Assembly: GCA_963823565.1 (NCBI GenBank)
Contig: CAWGLR010000003.1
Coordinates: forward strand, 992,001-1,056,000
Reading direction: 5' to 3'
DNA from: RHKX01 sp963823565
Lineage (GTDB): Bacteria; Actinomycetota; Thermoleophilia; Solirubrobacterales; 70-9
DNA length: 64,000 nt
In this document: one piece after another, positions 27,048 through 35,306 of the stretch
How positions within the stretch are numbered: position 1 is the stretch's first letter
Layout: every line of letters starts with the position of its first letter
Notes under the pieces: model-generated
Told to the model about the DNA's origin: nothing
What the model saw: only the letters and a program-made list of their open reading frames with translations
The model's database searches: none
Translations under genes and position numbers: made by a program

Positions 27048-27374
27048 GTGTCCGATCGGATCGAGTCATGCGAGCGGCTGCGCGGGGCGGTCGAGCTGCT
27101 CGGCAAGCGCTGGACGCTGCTGATCGTCGAGTTGCTGCTGCAGCGACCCGCCCGCTTCTGCGAGCTCCACCGCGCGCTGCCGCGGATCTCCGGGCGCGTC
27201 CTGAGCGAGCGCCTGAGCGAGTTGACTGACTCCGGCCTCGCGACGCGGGAGGTCGATCCCGGACCCCCGATCGCCGCGACTTATGCGCTCACCACCCGCG
27301 GGCGGGCGCTGGAGCCGGTGATCGAGGCGCTGCGCGCCTGGTCCTCCAAGGCCCGCGCCGGCGCGGGCCTGTGA
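27048..27374 (+). CDS. HxlR-family transcriptional regulator
   Basis: 108 residues from a GTG. Pattern: LRGAVELLGKRWTLLIVELL, then RFCELHRALPRISGRVLSER, LSELTDSGLATREV and TYALTTRGRALEPV, the standard winged helix of HxlR/DUF24 proteins. A Cys near the N-terminus (ESCERL) sits at the position used for electrophile or oxidant sensing in HypR-type members; that role is inference. Divergent from the DoxX-PPOX-cupin set. Confidence 0.85.
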   Translation: MSDRIESCERLRGAVELLGKRWTLLIVELLLQRPARFCELHRALPRISGRVLSERLSELTDSGLATREVDPGPPIAATYALTTRGRALEPVIEALRAWSSKARAGAGL

Positions 27375-27575
27375 CCGGACTGCCCCCGATCGCCACGTCG
27401 TCGTGCTGACCGGGCGCTGATCCGGATCCCGGCTCGCAGGCGGCCGGCCTCGCCGACACGTCGGCATGCTCTGCGCGGCGGCACGCGGAAGCGGCGAGGG
27501 GAGAATCTTCCCCGTTCGGTACATTATGTTGGCCCATGAGGGGCAATATCTGAAATCTGCGAGGGAGGTCGAGAG

Positions 27576-28829
27576 GTGTCGAGCGAAACACGGCAACTGG
27601 ACGAGGTTCTCGTCACCGAGCGAGAGCTGTGGCTCGACGGCCCGCCGCACGAGCTCTTCGAGCGCATGCGCGCGGAATGCCCGGTCCACTGGACGCCCCG
27701 GATCACCGAGTTCCCGGAGGAGGCCGGGTTCTGGTCGCTGAGCCGGGCCGACGACGTCGAGAAGGTCAGCCGCGACTGGGAGCTCTACTCCTCCGAGGAG
27801 GGCGGGGTGGCGCTGGTCACCGACGCGGTCCTCCCGCTGGAGCTGATGCGGGCGATGTTCATCTCCATGGACCCGCCCAAGCACGACCGGCTGAAGGCGC
27901 TGTTCCAGCGAGGGTTCACGCCCAAGCGCATCGCCATGCACGAGGACGACATCCGCGCAATCGTCACGGGAGTCCTCGACCGCCTGGATGGCCGCGAGAC
28001 GTGCGATCTCGTCGACGACGTCGCGCAACCGGTGGTGTCGCGGGTGATCGGGAGCTTCATGGGCATCCCGCCGGAGGACGATGCGATCTGGGCGCGGCTG
28101 ATGAACACCATCCTCGGCACCGGCGACCCAGACCTCAACCCCGACTTCGACCGGGTCATGAAGCGCGATGTCCCCGAGGTCTTCGAGCGCTGCACCAAGC
28201 TCATCGCAGACCGCCGCGAGCATCCGACGAACGACCTCACGAGCGTGCTGGTGCACGCCGAGGTCGACGGCGAGCGACTCGAGGAGCACGAGATCGTCAT
28301 GGGTTTCTTCCTGCTCGTCGCCGCCGGCAACGACAGCACCAAGGCCACTTACTGCAGCGCGATGCGGGCCCTCACCGAGCACCCCGAGGAGCGCCGCAAG
28401 CTGCTCGACGACCCGTCTCTGATCCCGAGCGCGGTCGAGGAGGCCCTGCGCATGTTCCCGGCGTTCTCGCACTTCCGGCGCACGGCGACGCGCGACACCG
28501 AGCTCGGCGGCTGTCCGGTGCACAAGGGCGACAAGGTCGTCATGTGGTACGTCTCCTCCAACCGCGACGAGTCGCGCTACGAGGACCCGGATCGCTTCGA
28601 CGTCACCCGGAACCCCGACCATCAGGCCTTCGGGGCCGGCGGCCGGCACTTCTGCCTCGGCTCCGCGCTCGCCCGCCTCGAGCTGAGGATCCTGCTCGAG
28701 GAGACGCTCGCGCGGTTTCCCTCGATGACCCTCGCGGGCGAGCCGCAGTACGCGCAGTCACCGTTCATCAACCAGCTCAAGACGCTGCCGGTGCACCTGC
28801 GCGCAGCCTCGTCGGAGGAAGCTCGCTGA
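27576..28829 (+). CDS. Cytochrome P450
   Basis: 417 residues from a GTG with GGGAGG upstream. Soluble bacterial P450: I-helix FFLLVAAGNDSTKATYC, with Asn-Asp-Ser-Thr in the oxygen-activation position, the ExxR in VEEALRMFP, and the haem loop FGAGGRHFCLGSALARLE with the cysteine ligand. C-helix and meander motifs are also in place. It inserts one oxygen atom into an organic substrate using electrons from a ferredoxin. No ferredoxin or reductase gene adjoins it. The 200 bases upstream contain an AT-rich stretch (GTACATTATG at 27518) that may be its promoter. Confidence 0.95.
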   Translation: MSSETRQLDEVLVTERELWLDGPPHELFERMRAECPVHWTPRITEFPEEAGFWSLSRADDVEKVSRDWELYSSEEGGVALVTDAVLPLELMRAMFISMDPPKHDRLKALFQRGFTPKRIAMHEDDIRAIVTGVLDRLDGRETCDLVDDVAQPVVSRVIGSFMGIPPEDDAIWARLMNTILGTGDPDLNPDFDRVMKRDVPEVFERCTKLIADRREHPTNDLTSVLVHAEVDGERLEEHEIVMGFFLLVAAGNDSTKATYCSAMRALTEHPEERRKLLDDPSLIPSAVEEALRMFPAFSHFRRTATRDTELGGCPVHKGDKVVMWYVSSNRDESRYEDPDRFDVTRNPDHQAFGAGGRHFCLGSALARLELRILLEETLARFPSMTLAGEPQYAQSPFINQLKTLPVHLRAASSEEAR

Positions 28830-28894
28830 GGGCGGATCGAGCCGCGCGCGATCGCCTCCGCCGCGAGCGACGAACGGTCGTCGCCCACCGTCCG

Positions 28895-29386
28895 CTACCA
28901 GGGAAGCTCGTGGCCGGCGCCCCCGGCGTGCTCGCGCCAGCTCGTCGGTATCTCGTCGGCGCCGCGCAGGAAGTGCTCGACCTCGACCTGGACGAAGAGG
29001 GCACGCGCATCCGCGACCAGCTCGCCGTCGTCGCGGAGCTCGCCGGCGAGATGCAGCTTTCGGCCCTCGACCCGCTCGGCCCAGGCCTCGACCTCGAGGC
29101 GGCGGCCGAGGAGCGTGGGTCGGCGGTAGTTGACCTCGAGCTTTGCCGTCACCGCGGGCCGTTCGAGGATCAAGAGCAGCGAGCCGAGAGCGTCGTCGAG
29201 CGCGGTGGCGACGGCGCCGCCGTGGGCGAATCCCGGCGCGCCCTCGTGGCGGCGGCCGAGCGTCATCTCCCCGCGGATGCGGTCGCCGTCGCGGCGGAAT
29301 CGCAGACCGAGGCTGGCCGGGTTCTGGTCGCCGCAGCCGAGGCAGTGCGGCTGATGCGGCGGGAGTTGACCGTCGCCCGCGTTCAT
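28895..29386 (-). CDS. PaaI-type hotdog thioesterase
   Basis: 163 residues from the ATG at 29386 with GGAGG upstream. Marks are CLGCGDQNPASLGLRFR, EGAPGFAHGGAVATALDDAL with the catalytic His-Gly-Gly and the following Asp, and TAKLEVNYRRPTLLGR. This subgroup, with the Cys-x-x-Cys-Gly-x-x-Asn opening, hydrolyses acyl-CoA thioesters. It is convergent with the P450 gene (65 bases between). Confidence 0.85.
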   Translation of the reverse strand: MNAGDGQLPPHQPHCLGCGDQNPASLGLRFRRDGDRIRGEMTLGRRHEGAPGFAHGGAVATALDDALGSLLLILERPAVTAKLEVNYRRPTLLGRRLEVEAWAERVEGRKLHLAGELRDDGELVADARALFVQVEVEHFLRGADEIPTSWREHAGGAGHELPW

Positions 29387-29748
29387 CGCTCCTCCGCCTC
29401 CTCGAGCCAGCGCTCGATCGCCTCGCGCGCGGGCGGAGGCCGCTCCTGGAACCGGGTCGAGCGCCGGCAGCTCGAAGCAGTGGAACGGCGGTGGGGGTAG
29501 CTCTCGACGAGGGTGGGGGACACGGGCCGGGAAGATAGCCACAATTCCCCGATCGGTTAACTTGGGCCCAGCATCGGGCCCTGTCGGCCGCCCGCCGCCT
29601 GAGGCGGAGCAGCGCCGGGATCGCGATCCGGGCCTCGCAGGCGAGCGGCTGGGCGAGCGACTCCCTGAGCCGGCGATCAGGCCGATCAGCTCCGCTCGCC
29701 CCTGGCCCGGCGCCGCCCGGCTTTCCTGGCGACGGAGCGCGATCAACG
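29387..29748. other. Intergenic region; a 9-base inverted repeat, no gene recognised
   Basis: About 360 bases between the thioesterase and a MarR gene, which are divergent. GGGCGAGCG at 29651-29659 pairs exactly with CGCTCGCCC at 29693-29701; the loop holds two GATC-centred repeats. An AT-richer stretch (TTAACTTGGGCCC near 29558) may hold the thioesterase promoter. Open frames here have no conserved pattern. Confidence 0.35.
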
Positions 29749-29767
29749 TAGCATGCTAATAATTAGC
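29749..29767. promoter_or_regulatory. Likely MarR operator (two overlapping palindromes)
   Basis: TAGCATGCTA at 29749-29758 is a perfect palindrome and overlaps GCTAAT-A-ATTAGC at 29755-29767, also perfect. They lie at the start of the MarR gene. If translation begins at 29774 the site is wholly upstream; if at 29753 it covers the first codons. Confidence 0.55.
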
Positions 29768-29773
29768 GCGACA

Positions 29774-30247
29774 ATGCCAGCGACGACACAGATCAGGGCC
29801 ACGCGCCCCGTGCCCTCAAGCGACTACGAGGACCTCTGGCGGGCCTGGGATGAGTTCTTCACGGCGGTCAGCGGGGCCCGCGGGCGGGCGGCGTGCCAGC
29901 AGTCCGAGGGCCTCACCGTCCCCCAGTACCGGCTGCTGTCGGCGGTCGCGGAGGCGCCGACGACGCGCTGCGGAGAGCTCGCCGAGCGGATGGGGGTGAG
30001 CGCCCCGACCACGACCCGGATGCTGTCCGCGCTCGAGCGCGACGGCATCGTGCGCCGCGACCCGGTTGACGGCGACCGCCGCGCGATAGCGATTGCGCTC
30101 ACGCCCAAGGGACGGCGCCTGCTGGTGCGCAAGGAGGCCAGGGTCTTCGAAAGGCGCAGGGCGCTCTACGAGTCCTTGAGCGAATCGGAGCGCCGTCAGG
30201 TGGGTCGCCTGCTGCGACGGCTGTCCGAGGCAGTGGAAGCGCTGTGA
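29774..30247 (+). CDS. MarR-family regulator of the adjacent MFS exporter
   Basis: 157 residues from the ATG at 29774; an in-frame ATG at 29753 would add seven residues but would put the operator palindromes inside the gene, and neither start has a clear ribosome site. Winged helix: LTVPQYRLLSAVAEAPTTRC, then LAERMGVSAPTTTRMLSALE and IVRRDPVDGDRRAIAIA. The stop overlaps the MFS start by four bases. This marR-MFS unit parallels the marR-MFS-MFS unit at 18008-21601. Confidence 0.85.
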   Translation: MPATTQIRATRPVPSSDYEDLWRAWDEFFTAVSGARGRAACQQSEGLTVPQYRLLSAVAEAPTTRCGELAERMGVSAPTTTRMLSALERDGIVRRDPVDGDRRAIAIALTPKGRRLLVRKEARVFERRRALYESLSESERRQVGRLLRRLSEAVEAL

Positions 30248-31707
30248 GCGCCGCGGCCGGACAACCCGGAGCCGAGACCAGGCAGCACTACGGGCTGACG
30301 CTCGCCGTGCTCGTGCTGGCGGCGCTCTCCTTCGCCCTCTCGCAGACGCTGGTCGCCCCGGCACTCCCGGAGATCCAGCGCGAGCTCGGCACCTCGACCA
30401 CCACGGTCACCTTCGTGCTCACGGCCTACCTGCTCGCGGCATCGGTCGCGACCCCGATCCTCGGTCGCCTCGGCGACATGTTCGGCAAGGAGAGGCTCCT
30501 GGTGCTCACCCTGGCGGTCTTCGCCGCCGGATCGCTGGTCGCGGCGCTCTCGCACTCGATCGCGGTCCTGATCGCCGGGCGCGCGATCCAGGGGGTCGCG
30601 GGGGCGGTGTTCCCGCTCTCCTTCGGGATCATCCGCGACGAGTTCCCGCCCGAACGCGTCGCGACCGGGATCGGGCTGATCAGCGCCACCTTCGGGATCG
30701 GCGGCGGCGCCGGCCTCGTGCTCAGCGGCGTGATCGTCGACAACCTCTCCTACGAGTGGATCTTCTGGCTCGGGTTCGCGGTGGTCTGCGTGGCGATCGT
30801 CGCCACGCACCTGTTCGTGCCCGAGTCCCCTGTCAAGAGCCCGGCGCGGATCGACTGGGGAGGGGCCGCGCTTCTGGCTGTCGGTCTCGTGGCCCTCCTG
30901 GTCGCGGTCAGCGAGGGCAACTCCTGGGGCTGGGGCTCGGGGCGGGTGATCGGGCTCCTCGCGCTCGCCGCAGGGGTGCTCGGCGCCTGGATCAGGTTCG
31001 AGCGAGATCGGCCCGACCCTCTGGTCGACATGAAAGTCATGCGCGAGCGGGCCGTCTTCACCACCAATCTCACCGGCTTTCTGACCGGCTTTGGCATGTT
31101 CGGATCCTTCATCCTCATCCCCCAACTCGTGCAGATGCCGCCGGCGGCGGGCTTCGGCTTCGGCGCCACGGTGACCGAGGCTGGGCTCTTCATGCTGCCA
31201 TCGGCGGCGATCATGCTCGTCGCCGGGCCCCTTGCGGGATGGCTCGGCGGGCGATTCGGCTCGAAGCTGCCGCTCGTGATCGGCACCGCGATCGCCGCCG
31301 CGAGCTTCGTCTTCCTCGCCCTCTACCACGACGAGCGCTGGTCGATCTACGCGGCGAGCGCCACGCTCGGGCTCGGCATCGGCTTCAGCTTCGCCGCGAT
31401 GGCCAACCTGATCGTCCAGGCGGTGGACCAGACCCAGACTGGGGTCGCGACCGGGATCAACACGATCATGCGGACGATCGGCGGTTCCCTGGGCGGCCAG
31501 ATCGCCGCCAGCGTGGTCGCCGCGCACATCGCGGTCAGCGGCTTGCCGGAGGAGTCCGGATTCACGGCGGCGTTTCTCATCTCGGCGGCGGGCGTGGCCC
31601 TCGCCCTGGTCGCCGCCATCATGGTTCCCGGGAGGTCGATCGGCGCCGAGGCGGATGGGGCGCTCGTCGGGTCCAGCGCCGCGCCGCGGGCCTCGGAATC
31701 GTCTTGA
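30244..31707 (+). CDS. MFS drug exporter (DHA2 type)
   Basis: 487 residues, GTG start inside the MarR stop (GTGA). About 14 helices. Motif A: GRLGDMFGKERLLVL; motif C region: GIGGGAGLVLSGVIVDNLSY; motif D-like LVAPALPEIQREL. An intact close relative of the frameshifted exporter at 18008: both carry FPLSFGIIRDEFPPER and a GIN/MNTIMRT segment. Proton-driven export of hydrophobic compounds by family, under the MarR protein encoded just before it. Confidence 0.9.
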   Translation: MSAAAGQPGAETRQHYGLTLAVLVLAALSFALSQTLVAPALPEIQRELGTSTTTVTFVLTAYLLAASVATPILGRLGDMFGKERLLVLTLAVFAAGSLVAALSHSIAVLIAGRAIQGVAGAVFPLSFGIIRDEFPPERVATGIGLISATFGIGGGAGLVLSGVIVDNLSYEWIFWLGFAVVCVAIVATHLFVPESPVKSPARIDWGGAALLAVGLVALLVAVSEGNSWGWGSGRVIGLLALAAGVLGAWIRFERDRPDPLVDMKVMRERAVFTTNLTGFLTGFGMFGSFILIPQLVQMPPAAGFGFGATVTEAGLFMLPSAAIMLVAGPLAGWLGGRFGSKLPLVIGTAIAAASFVFLALYHDERWSIYAASATLGLGIGFSFAAMANLIVQAVDQTQTGVATGINTIMRTIGGSLGGQIAASVVAAHIAVSGLPEESGFTAAFLISAAGVALALVAAIMVPGRSIGAEADGALVGSSAAPRASESS

Positions 31708-31752
31708 GCGCGGGTTTCCCTGCTCCAGCCCCCGCTACAACCCAATACTCAC

Positions 31753-31783
31753 TCGAGTCACTCCGCTTACCACAGTGATTCGA
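31753..31783. terminator. Hairpin between MFS gene and tRNA, probable bidirectional terminator
   Basis: TCGAGTCACT at 31753-31762 pairs with AGTGATTCGA at 31774-31783 (ten pairs, one G-U) around an 11-base loop. It lies 45 bases after the MFS stop and 26 bases after the 3' end of the leftward tRNA. There is no long T tract, so termination is inferred from place and stem strength. Confidence 0.5.
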
Positions 31784-31808
31784 GAAGTGGCGATTTGCAG
31801 GTATTTCA

Positions 31809-31882
31809 TGCCGGAGGAGAGACTCGAACTCCCGACACGCGGATTATGATTCCGCTGCTCTAACCGACTGAGCTACTCCGGC
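31809..31882 (-). tRNA. tRNA-Met (anticodon CAT)
   Basis: Reads leftward. A 7-bp acceptor stem GCCGGAG/CTCCGGC, D stem GCTC/GAGC, anticodon stem GCGGA/TCCGC with loop ATCATAA (anticodon CAT), a five-base variable region GTGTC, T stem GGGAG/CTCTC and loop TTCGAGT. The discriminator is A; CCA is not encoded. The 5' stem is fully paired at its first position, unlike an initiator, and the loop resembles elongator Met rather than Ile2. A TACGAT ten bases upstream could be its -10. Confidence 0.9.
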
Positions 31883-31915
31883 GGGAGCGGGAATCGTAGC
31901 GGCGGCGGGAAGGGC

Positions 31916-32125
31916 TCAGGGGGGAGGCAGGCACGCCGCGAGAGCGCGCATGTGGGCGTCGGTGGTGCCGCAGCAGCCGCCGAGGACGTGGAGGCCGCCG
32001 GGGTCGAGGAGGGCCGCCATCTCGGCCGCGAACGTCTCCGGCTCGTCGGCCTCGGGGTGGTCGAGCTGGATGAGCTGGTCGGTGGGTAGGGTGAGCAGCC
32101 GGCTCGATGTCGTCTCCCCGTCCAC
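31916..32125 (-). pseudogene. C-terminal remnant of homocysteine S-methyltransferase
   Basis: The last 69 residues read TLPTDQLIQLDHPEADEPET, then FAAEMAALLDPGG, and end with VLGGCCGTTDAHMRAL. The GGCCGT pair of cysteines are zinc ligands of the homocysteine/betaine methyltransferase family, and the spacing to the C-terminus is normal. The barrel that should precede it, with the third zinc Cys, is missing; upstream DNA has no matching frame. A fragment of roughly one quarter of the gene, placed directly upstream of the tRNA. Confidence 0.65.
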
Positions 32126-32255
32126 GCCGCCGCGGATCGCAGGAATCGAGGACAGAGACTGACCTACACCGAATCTACGGTCAACCCCAGGGGATTCGGG
32201 GGATCGAATCGATCAGAGTGCAGCGGCACGTGAGACGCGAGAGAGAGGCAGGCGG

Positions 32256-33256
32256 TTGACGAACGGAACGGAAGAACCCGCGATCGAGGTGCGCGGGCTG
32301 CGGAAGCACTTCGGCGACGTCAAGGCGCTCGACGGCGTCGACCTCGTCGCCCGGCGGGGAACCGTCCTCGGCGTGCTCGGGCCCAACGGCGCCGGCAAGA
32401 CCACCGCCGTCCGCGTGATGACGACGCTGCTCAAGCCCGATGCCGGCACCGCCCGGGTCGCCGGCCTCGACGTCGTCGCCGATGCCGAGGCGCTCCGCTC
32501 CCGGATCGGCCTCGCCGGCCAGTACGCGGCCGTCGACGAGAACCTGACCGGCTCCGAGAACCTGACGATGGTCGGCCGCCTCTACGGGATGCCGCGAGCC
32601 GACGCGAAGGCGCGCGCCGCCGAGTTGCTCGCGGACTTCGGCCTCGCCGACGCCGCCGACCGGATCGTCAAGACCTACTCCGGCGGCATGCGCCGGCGCC
32701 TCGACCTCGCCGCCGCGCTCGTCGCCCGGCCGCCGATCGTCTTCCTCGACGAGCCGACCACCGGCCTCGACCCGCGGAGCCGGATCGACCTCTGGGAGAC
32801 GATCGAGAGCCTCGTCGCCGAGGGTGCCACCGTCCTGCTCACGACCCAGTACCTCGACGAGGCGGACCGCCTCGCCGACCAGATCGCGGTGATCGACCAC
32901 GGCAAGGTGATCGCCGAGGGGACCGCGGCCGAGCTCAAGGACCGGGTCGGCGGCATGCGCGTCGAGGTCCACGTCGCCGGCGACTCCGATCCGTCGACGG
33001 CCGCCGAAGCGCTCGCGCCGATGTCGCGAGGAGCCGCCCGCGAGGTCGACGACCAGCTCGTCCGCGTCGCGCGTACCGCGGCAGAACGGCACGATCATGG
33101 AGGCGGTGCGGCGGCTCGACGACGCCAGCGCGGTCGCTCGACGACATCGCCGTCCGCGAGCCGACGCTCGACGACGTCTTCCTCGCCCTCACCGGCCGCG
33201 AGCTCGAGCCCGAGGAGGAGGCGGACGACACGAGCCGCGAGGAGGTGGCGTCGTGA
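32256..33256 (+). pseudogene. DrrA-like ABC transporter ATP-binding subunit, frameshifted near the end
   Basis: TTG start with GAGAGAGG upstream. The ATPase core is intact: Walker A GPNGAGKTT, Q-loop, signature YSGGMRRRLDLAAAL, Walker B IVFLDEPTTGLD and switch His region LLTTQYLDEADRLADQ. It is of the daunorubicin-resistance (DrrA) type. In the C-terminal domain the frame changes near 33083 and again near 33133. The expected end, LDDIAVREPTLDDVFLALTG, lies in the third frame and stops at 33256, overlapping the permease start (GTGA). Two indels, so either a damaged gene or sequence errors. Confidence 0.75.
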
Positions 33257-34016
33257 GGCGCTTCATCGACGACACCCTCGTCCTCGCCGAACGCAACCTG
33301 TGCGGCTGCCGCGCCAGCCCGACCTCGCGATCGGATTCACGATCCAGCCGATCATGTTCGTACTGCTCTTCGCCTACGTCTTCGGCGGAGCGATCGTCAC
33401 GCCCGGCTTCGACTACATCGACTTCCTGATCCCGGGGATCATCGTCCAGAACACGGCGTTCGGCGGGTTCGTGACCGCGCTCGGCCTCTCCGAGGACCTG
33501 AACAAGGGCCTGATCGACCGCTTCCGCTCGCTGCCGACCTCGCGGGCTTCGGTTCTCGCCGGGCGCACGGCCGCCGACCTCGTGACCAACGGCGTGTCGA
33601 TCCTCGTCCTGCTGATCACCGGCTTGATCATCGGCTTCAGCTTCCAGACGGGCGTCCCGGAGGTGGTCGGCGGCTTCTTCCTGCTGCTGCTCTACGGCTA
33701 CGCGTTCTCGTGGATCTTCGCCGTCATCGGGATGTCGGTCTCCTCGCCCGAGGCGGCGAACGGGATCGGCTTCACATTGATCTTCCCGATCACGTTCATC
33801 TCCTCGGCGTTCGTCCCCGTCGATTCGATGCCGTCGGCGCTGCAGTGGTTCGCCGACGTCAACCCGATCACGATCATCGTCGACGCGATGCGGGCGCTGT
33901 GGCTCGGCACCCCGGCGGGCAACAACGTCTGGGGCGCCGTCGTATGGTCCCTCGTGCTGATCGCCATCTTCGCCCCGATCGCGGTGGCGAGGTACCGCAA
34001 GGCGGCCTCGAGGTAG
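33253..34016 (+). pseudogene. DrrB-like ABC-2 permease, frameshifted near the start
   Basis: The GTG at 33253 opens VRRFIDDTLVLAERNL, then one base is missing near 33300 and the protein resumes as RLPRQPDLAIGFTIQPIMFV. The rest is a normal ABC-2 permease: six helices, IPGIIVQNTAFGGFVTALGL, the DRFRSLPTSRASVLAGR segment typical of DrrB, and DVNPITIIVDAMRALWLG. With the ATPase it would export hydrophobic compounds such as antibiotics or lipids. Ends about 20 bases before the tiny membrane protein. Confidence 0.75.
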
Positions 34017-34034
34017 GGCCGGGAGGAGGACTGG

Positions 34035-34115
34035 ATGAAGCTGATCATCACGATCCTGATCGTCGTCGCGATCGTCGCCGTGTTCCTGGTGATGAGCAGC
34101 CGGCGCGAGCGCTGA
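34035..34115 (+). CDS. 26-residue single-helix membrane microprotein
   Basis: ATG at 34035 with GGGAGGAGG about eight bases upstream, which is one of the best ribosome sites in the window. The product is one hydrophobic helix (KLIITILIVVAIVAVFLV) followed by a basic end, SSRRER, which places the C-terminus inside by the positive-inside rule. It lies 18 bases after the DrrB-like gene and before a strong hairpin, so it appears to be the last gene of that operon. No known family; translation is inferred. Confidence 0.5.
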   Translation: MKLIITILIVVAIVAVFLVMSSRRER

Positions 34116-34142
34116 TTCCTGTGCCAGCCGGCGGCCTCCGCT

Positions 34143-34186
34143 GCTGGGGTCGATGAGTACGAAATGACGAACTGAGCGACCCCAGC
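34143..34186. terminator. Ten-base perfect inverted repeat after the drrAB-like operon
   Basis: GCTGGGGTCG at 34143-34152 is exactly complementary to CGACCCCAGC at 34177-34186, with a 24-base AT-richer loop. It follows the last coding sequence of the operon by 27 bases. It could terminate transcription, or be a binding site. The remaining bases to 34364 show no gene. Confidence 0.5.
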
Positions 34187-34364
34187 GTGGGGACGGGGGC
34201 CGGTCCGGATCTCAAGGGAGGTTCCGCGGAGCCGCGGTCGCCGCGTCTGTTTGCGCGGCACGTTGTCCGAATGGACCCCGGAGGACGAAGCGACAGCTGA
34301 GGTGAACCCTTCACATCCCCGGTAGCGCCGGATGACCTGACTCTCGAGGGGATCGGGGGTTGGG

Positions 34365-34689
34365 TTGAAGCTTCGTCAGGCGCCGGGGTTGAGGAGCTCG
34401 TCGACGGCGAATACCCCGCTGCGGGCGGTGCTCGTCTTGATCAGCGTCGCGGTTGGCGTTGGGAGCGAGCTCCGCGGCGGCTCAGGTCCCGTACGCGGAC
34501 GCGGAGGAAGGCTCCCCGGCCGGCGGCGATGGCACTCCGGGCTACTCACCTCTCCTTCCGCCAGCCTCTGACTACGACTGCGACGGCGGGAGCGGTGACG
34601 GTCCTGAGTACACCGGAACCGTCAGCGTCTCCGGAGGCGATCCCTACGGCCTCGACGAAGACGGCGACGGCACCGGCTGCGAGCCTTAG
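34365..34689 (+). pseudogene. Secreted excalibur-domain protein, signal and domain in different frames
   Basis: A TTG at 34365 starts a signal peptide (TPLRAVLVLISVAVGVGS) that runs out of frame. The mature part, ASSAAAQVPYADAEEG then DYDCDGGSGDGPEYTG and DPYGLDEDGDGTGCEP, is one frame over and stops at 34689. The last stretch is an excalibur calcium-binding motif (DxDGDGxGCE) with paired cysteines. One extra base in the GGG at 34461-34463 reconciles the two. A TTG at 34453 could start the domain alone but would leave it unsecreted. Its stop overlaps the convergent reductase stop. Confidence 0.55.
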
Positions 34690-35246
34690 CGCGCGACCTC
34701 GTAGGCGAGCTCGACCATCCCGTTCGAGAACGCGGTGACGTCGAGGAGCCTCATCGGCTTCGGCAGCGGCTCGGCGAACAGCGGCAGTCCGGCGCCGAGG
34801 GCGACCGGGACGACCGTCACCCGCACGAGGTCGAGGATGCCGGCGGCGACGTACTGGGAGGCGAGGTCGCCGCCGCCGACGACCCAGAGGTCCTTGCCCC
34901 CGGCGGCCTCGATCTGCTCGGCGTGGTCGGCGGCGACGTCGCCGGAGGCGAATCGCAGGCCTCCTGCCTTCTCGATCGGCGGGAGCTCGCGGCTCGTGTA
35001 GACCCATGCGGGCATGTCGCCGTAGGGCCACACGTTCTCGCGGACCAGGAACTCGTAGGTCTTCGAGCCCATCGTCAGCGCGCCGATGCCCTCGAAGAAC
35101 GCCTCGTAGGAGTCCCCGGTCGGGTCGCCCTCCCCGATCGCCGAGCCGGCGCCCTCGAAGTTCGTCAGCCAGCCGAGCCTCTCCTCGGGCTCGGCGATGT
35201 AGCCGTCGAGGCTCATCGCCGCGTAATAGACGGTGCGGGCTGCCAC
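34686..35246 (-). CDS. Dihydrofolate reductase / RibD C-terminal family protein
   Basis: 186 residues from a GTG. Pattern: TVYYAAMSLDGYIAEPEERL at the start, ALTMGSKTYEFLV, then KDLWVVGGGDLASQYVAAGI, which is the NADPH loop of the RibD-C/YwjB group. These small actinobacterial proteins reduce pterin or pyrimidine-like substrates, but most are uncharacterised. No folate or flavin genes are next to it. Its end meets the convergent excalibur gene with overlapping stops. Confidence 0.85.
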   Translation of the reverse strand: MAARTVYYAAMSLDGYIAEPEERLGWLTNFEGAGSAIGEGDPTGDSYEAFFEGIGALTMGSKTYEFLVRENVWPYGDMPAWVYTSRELPPIEKAGGLRFASGDVAADHAEQIEAAGGKDLWVVGGGDLASQYVAAGILDLVRVTVVPVALGAGLPLFAEPLPKPMRLLDVTAFSNGMVELAYEVAR

Positions 35247-35306
35247 GAGCCTGACGGTAGCGCCGGCACCCTTGGCGCGTCGACTCGGCTGCGCGACAAT
35301 CGCGCG

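Noticed and set aside
31809..31882. Initiator tRNA-fMet or tRNA-Ile2
   Set aside because: The 1-72 pair is a normal G-C, the anticodon stem lacks the three G-C pairs of initiators, and the loop ATCATAA fits elongator Met better than Ile2.
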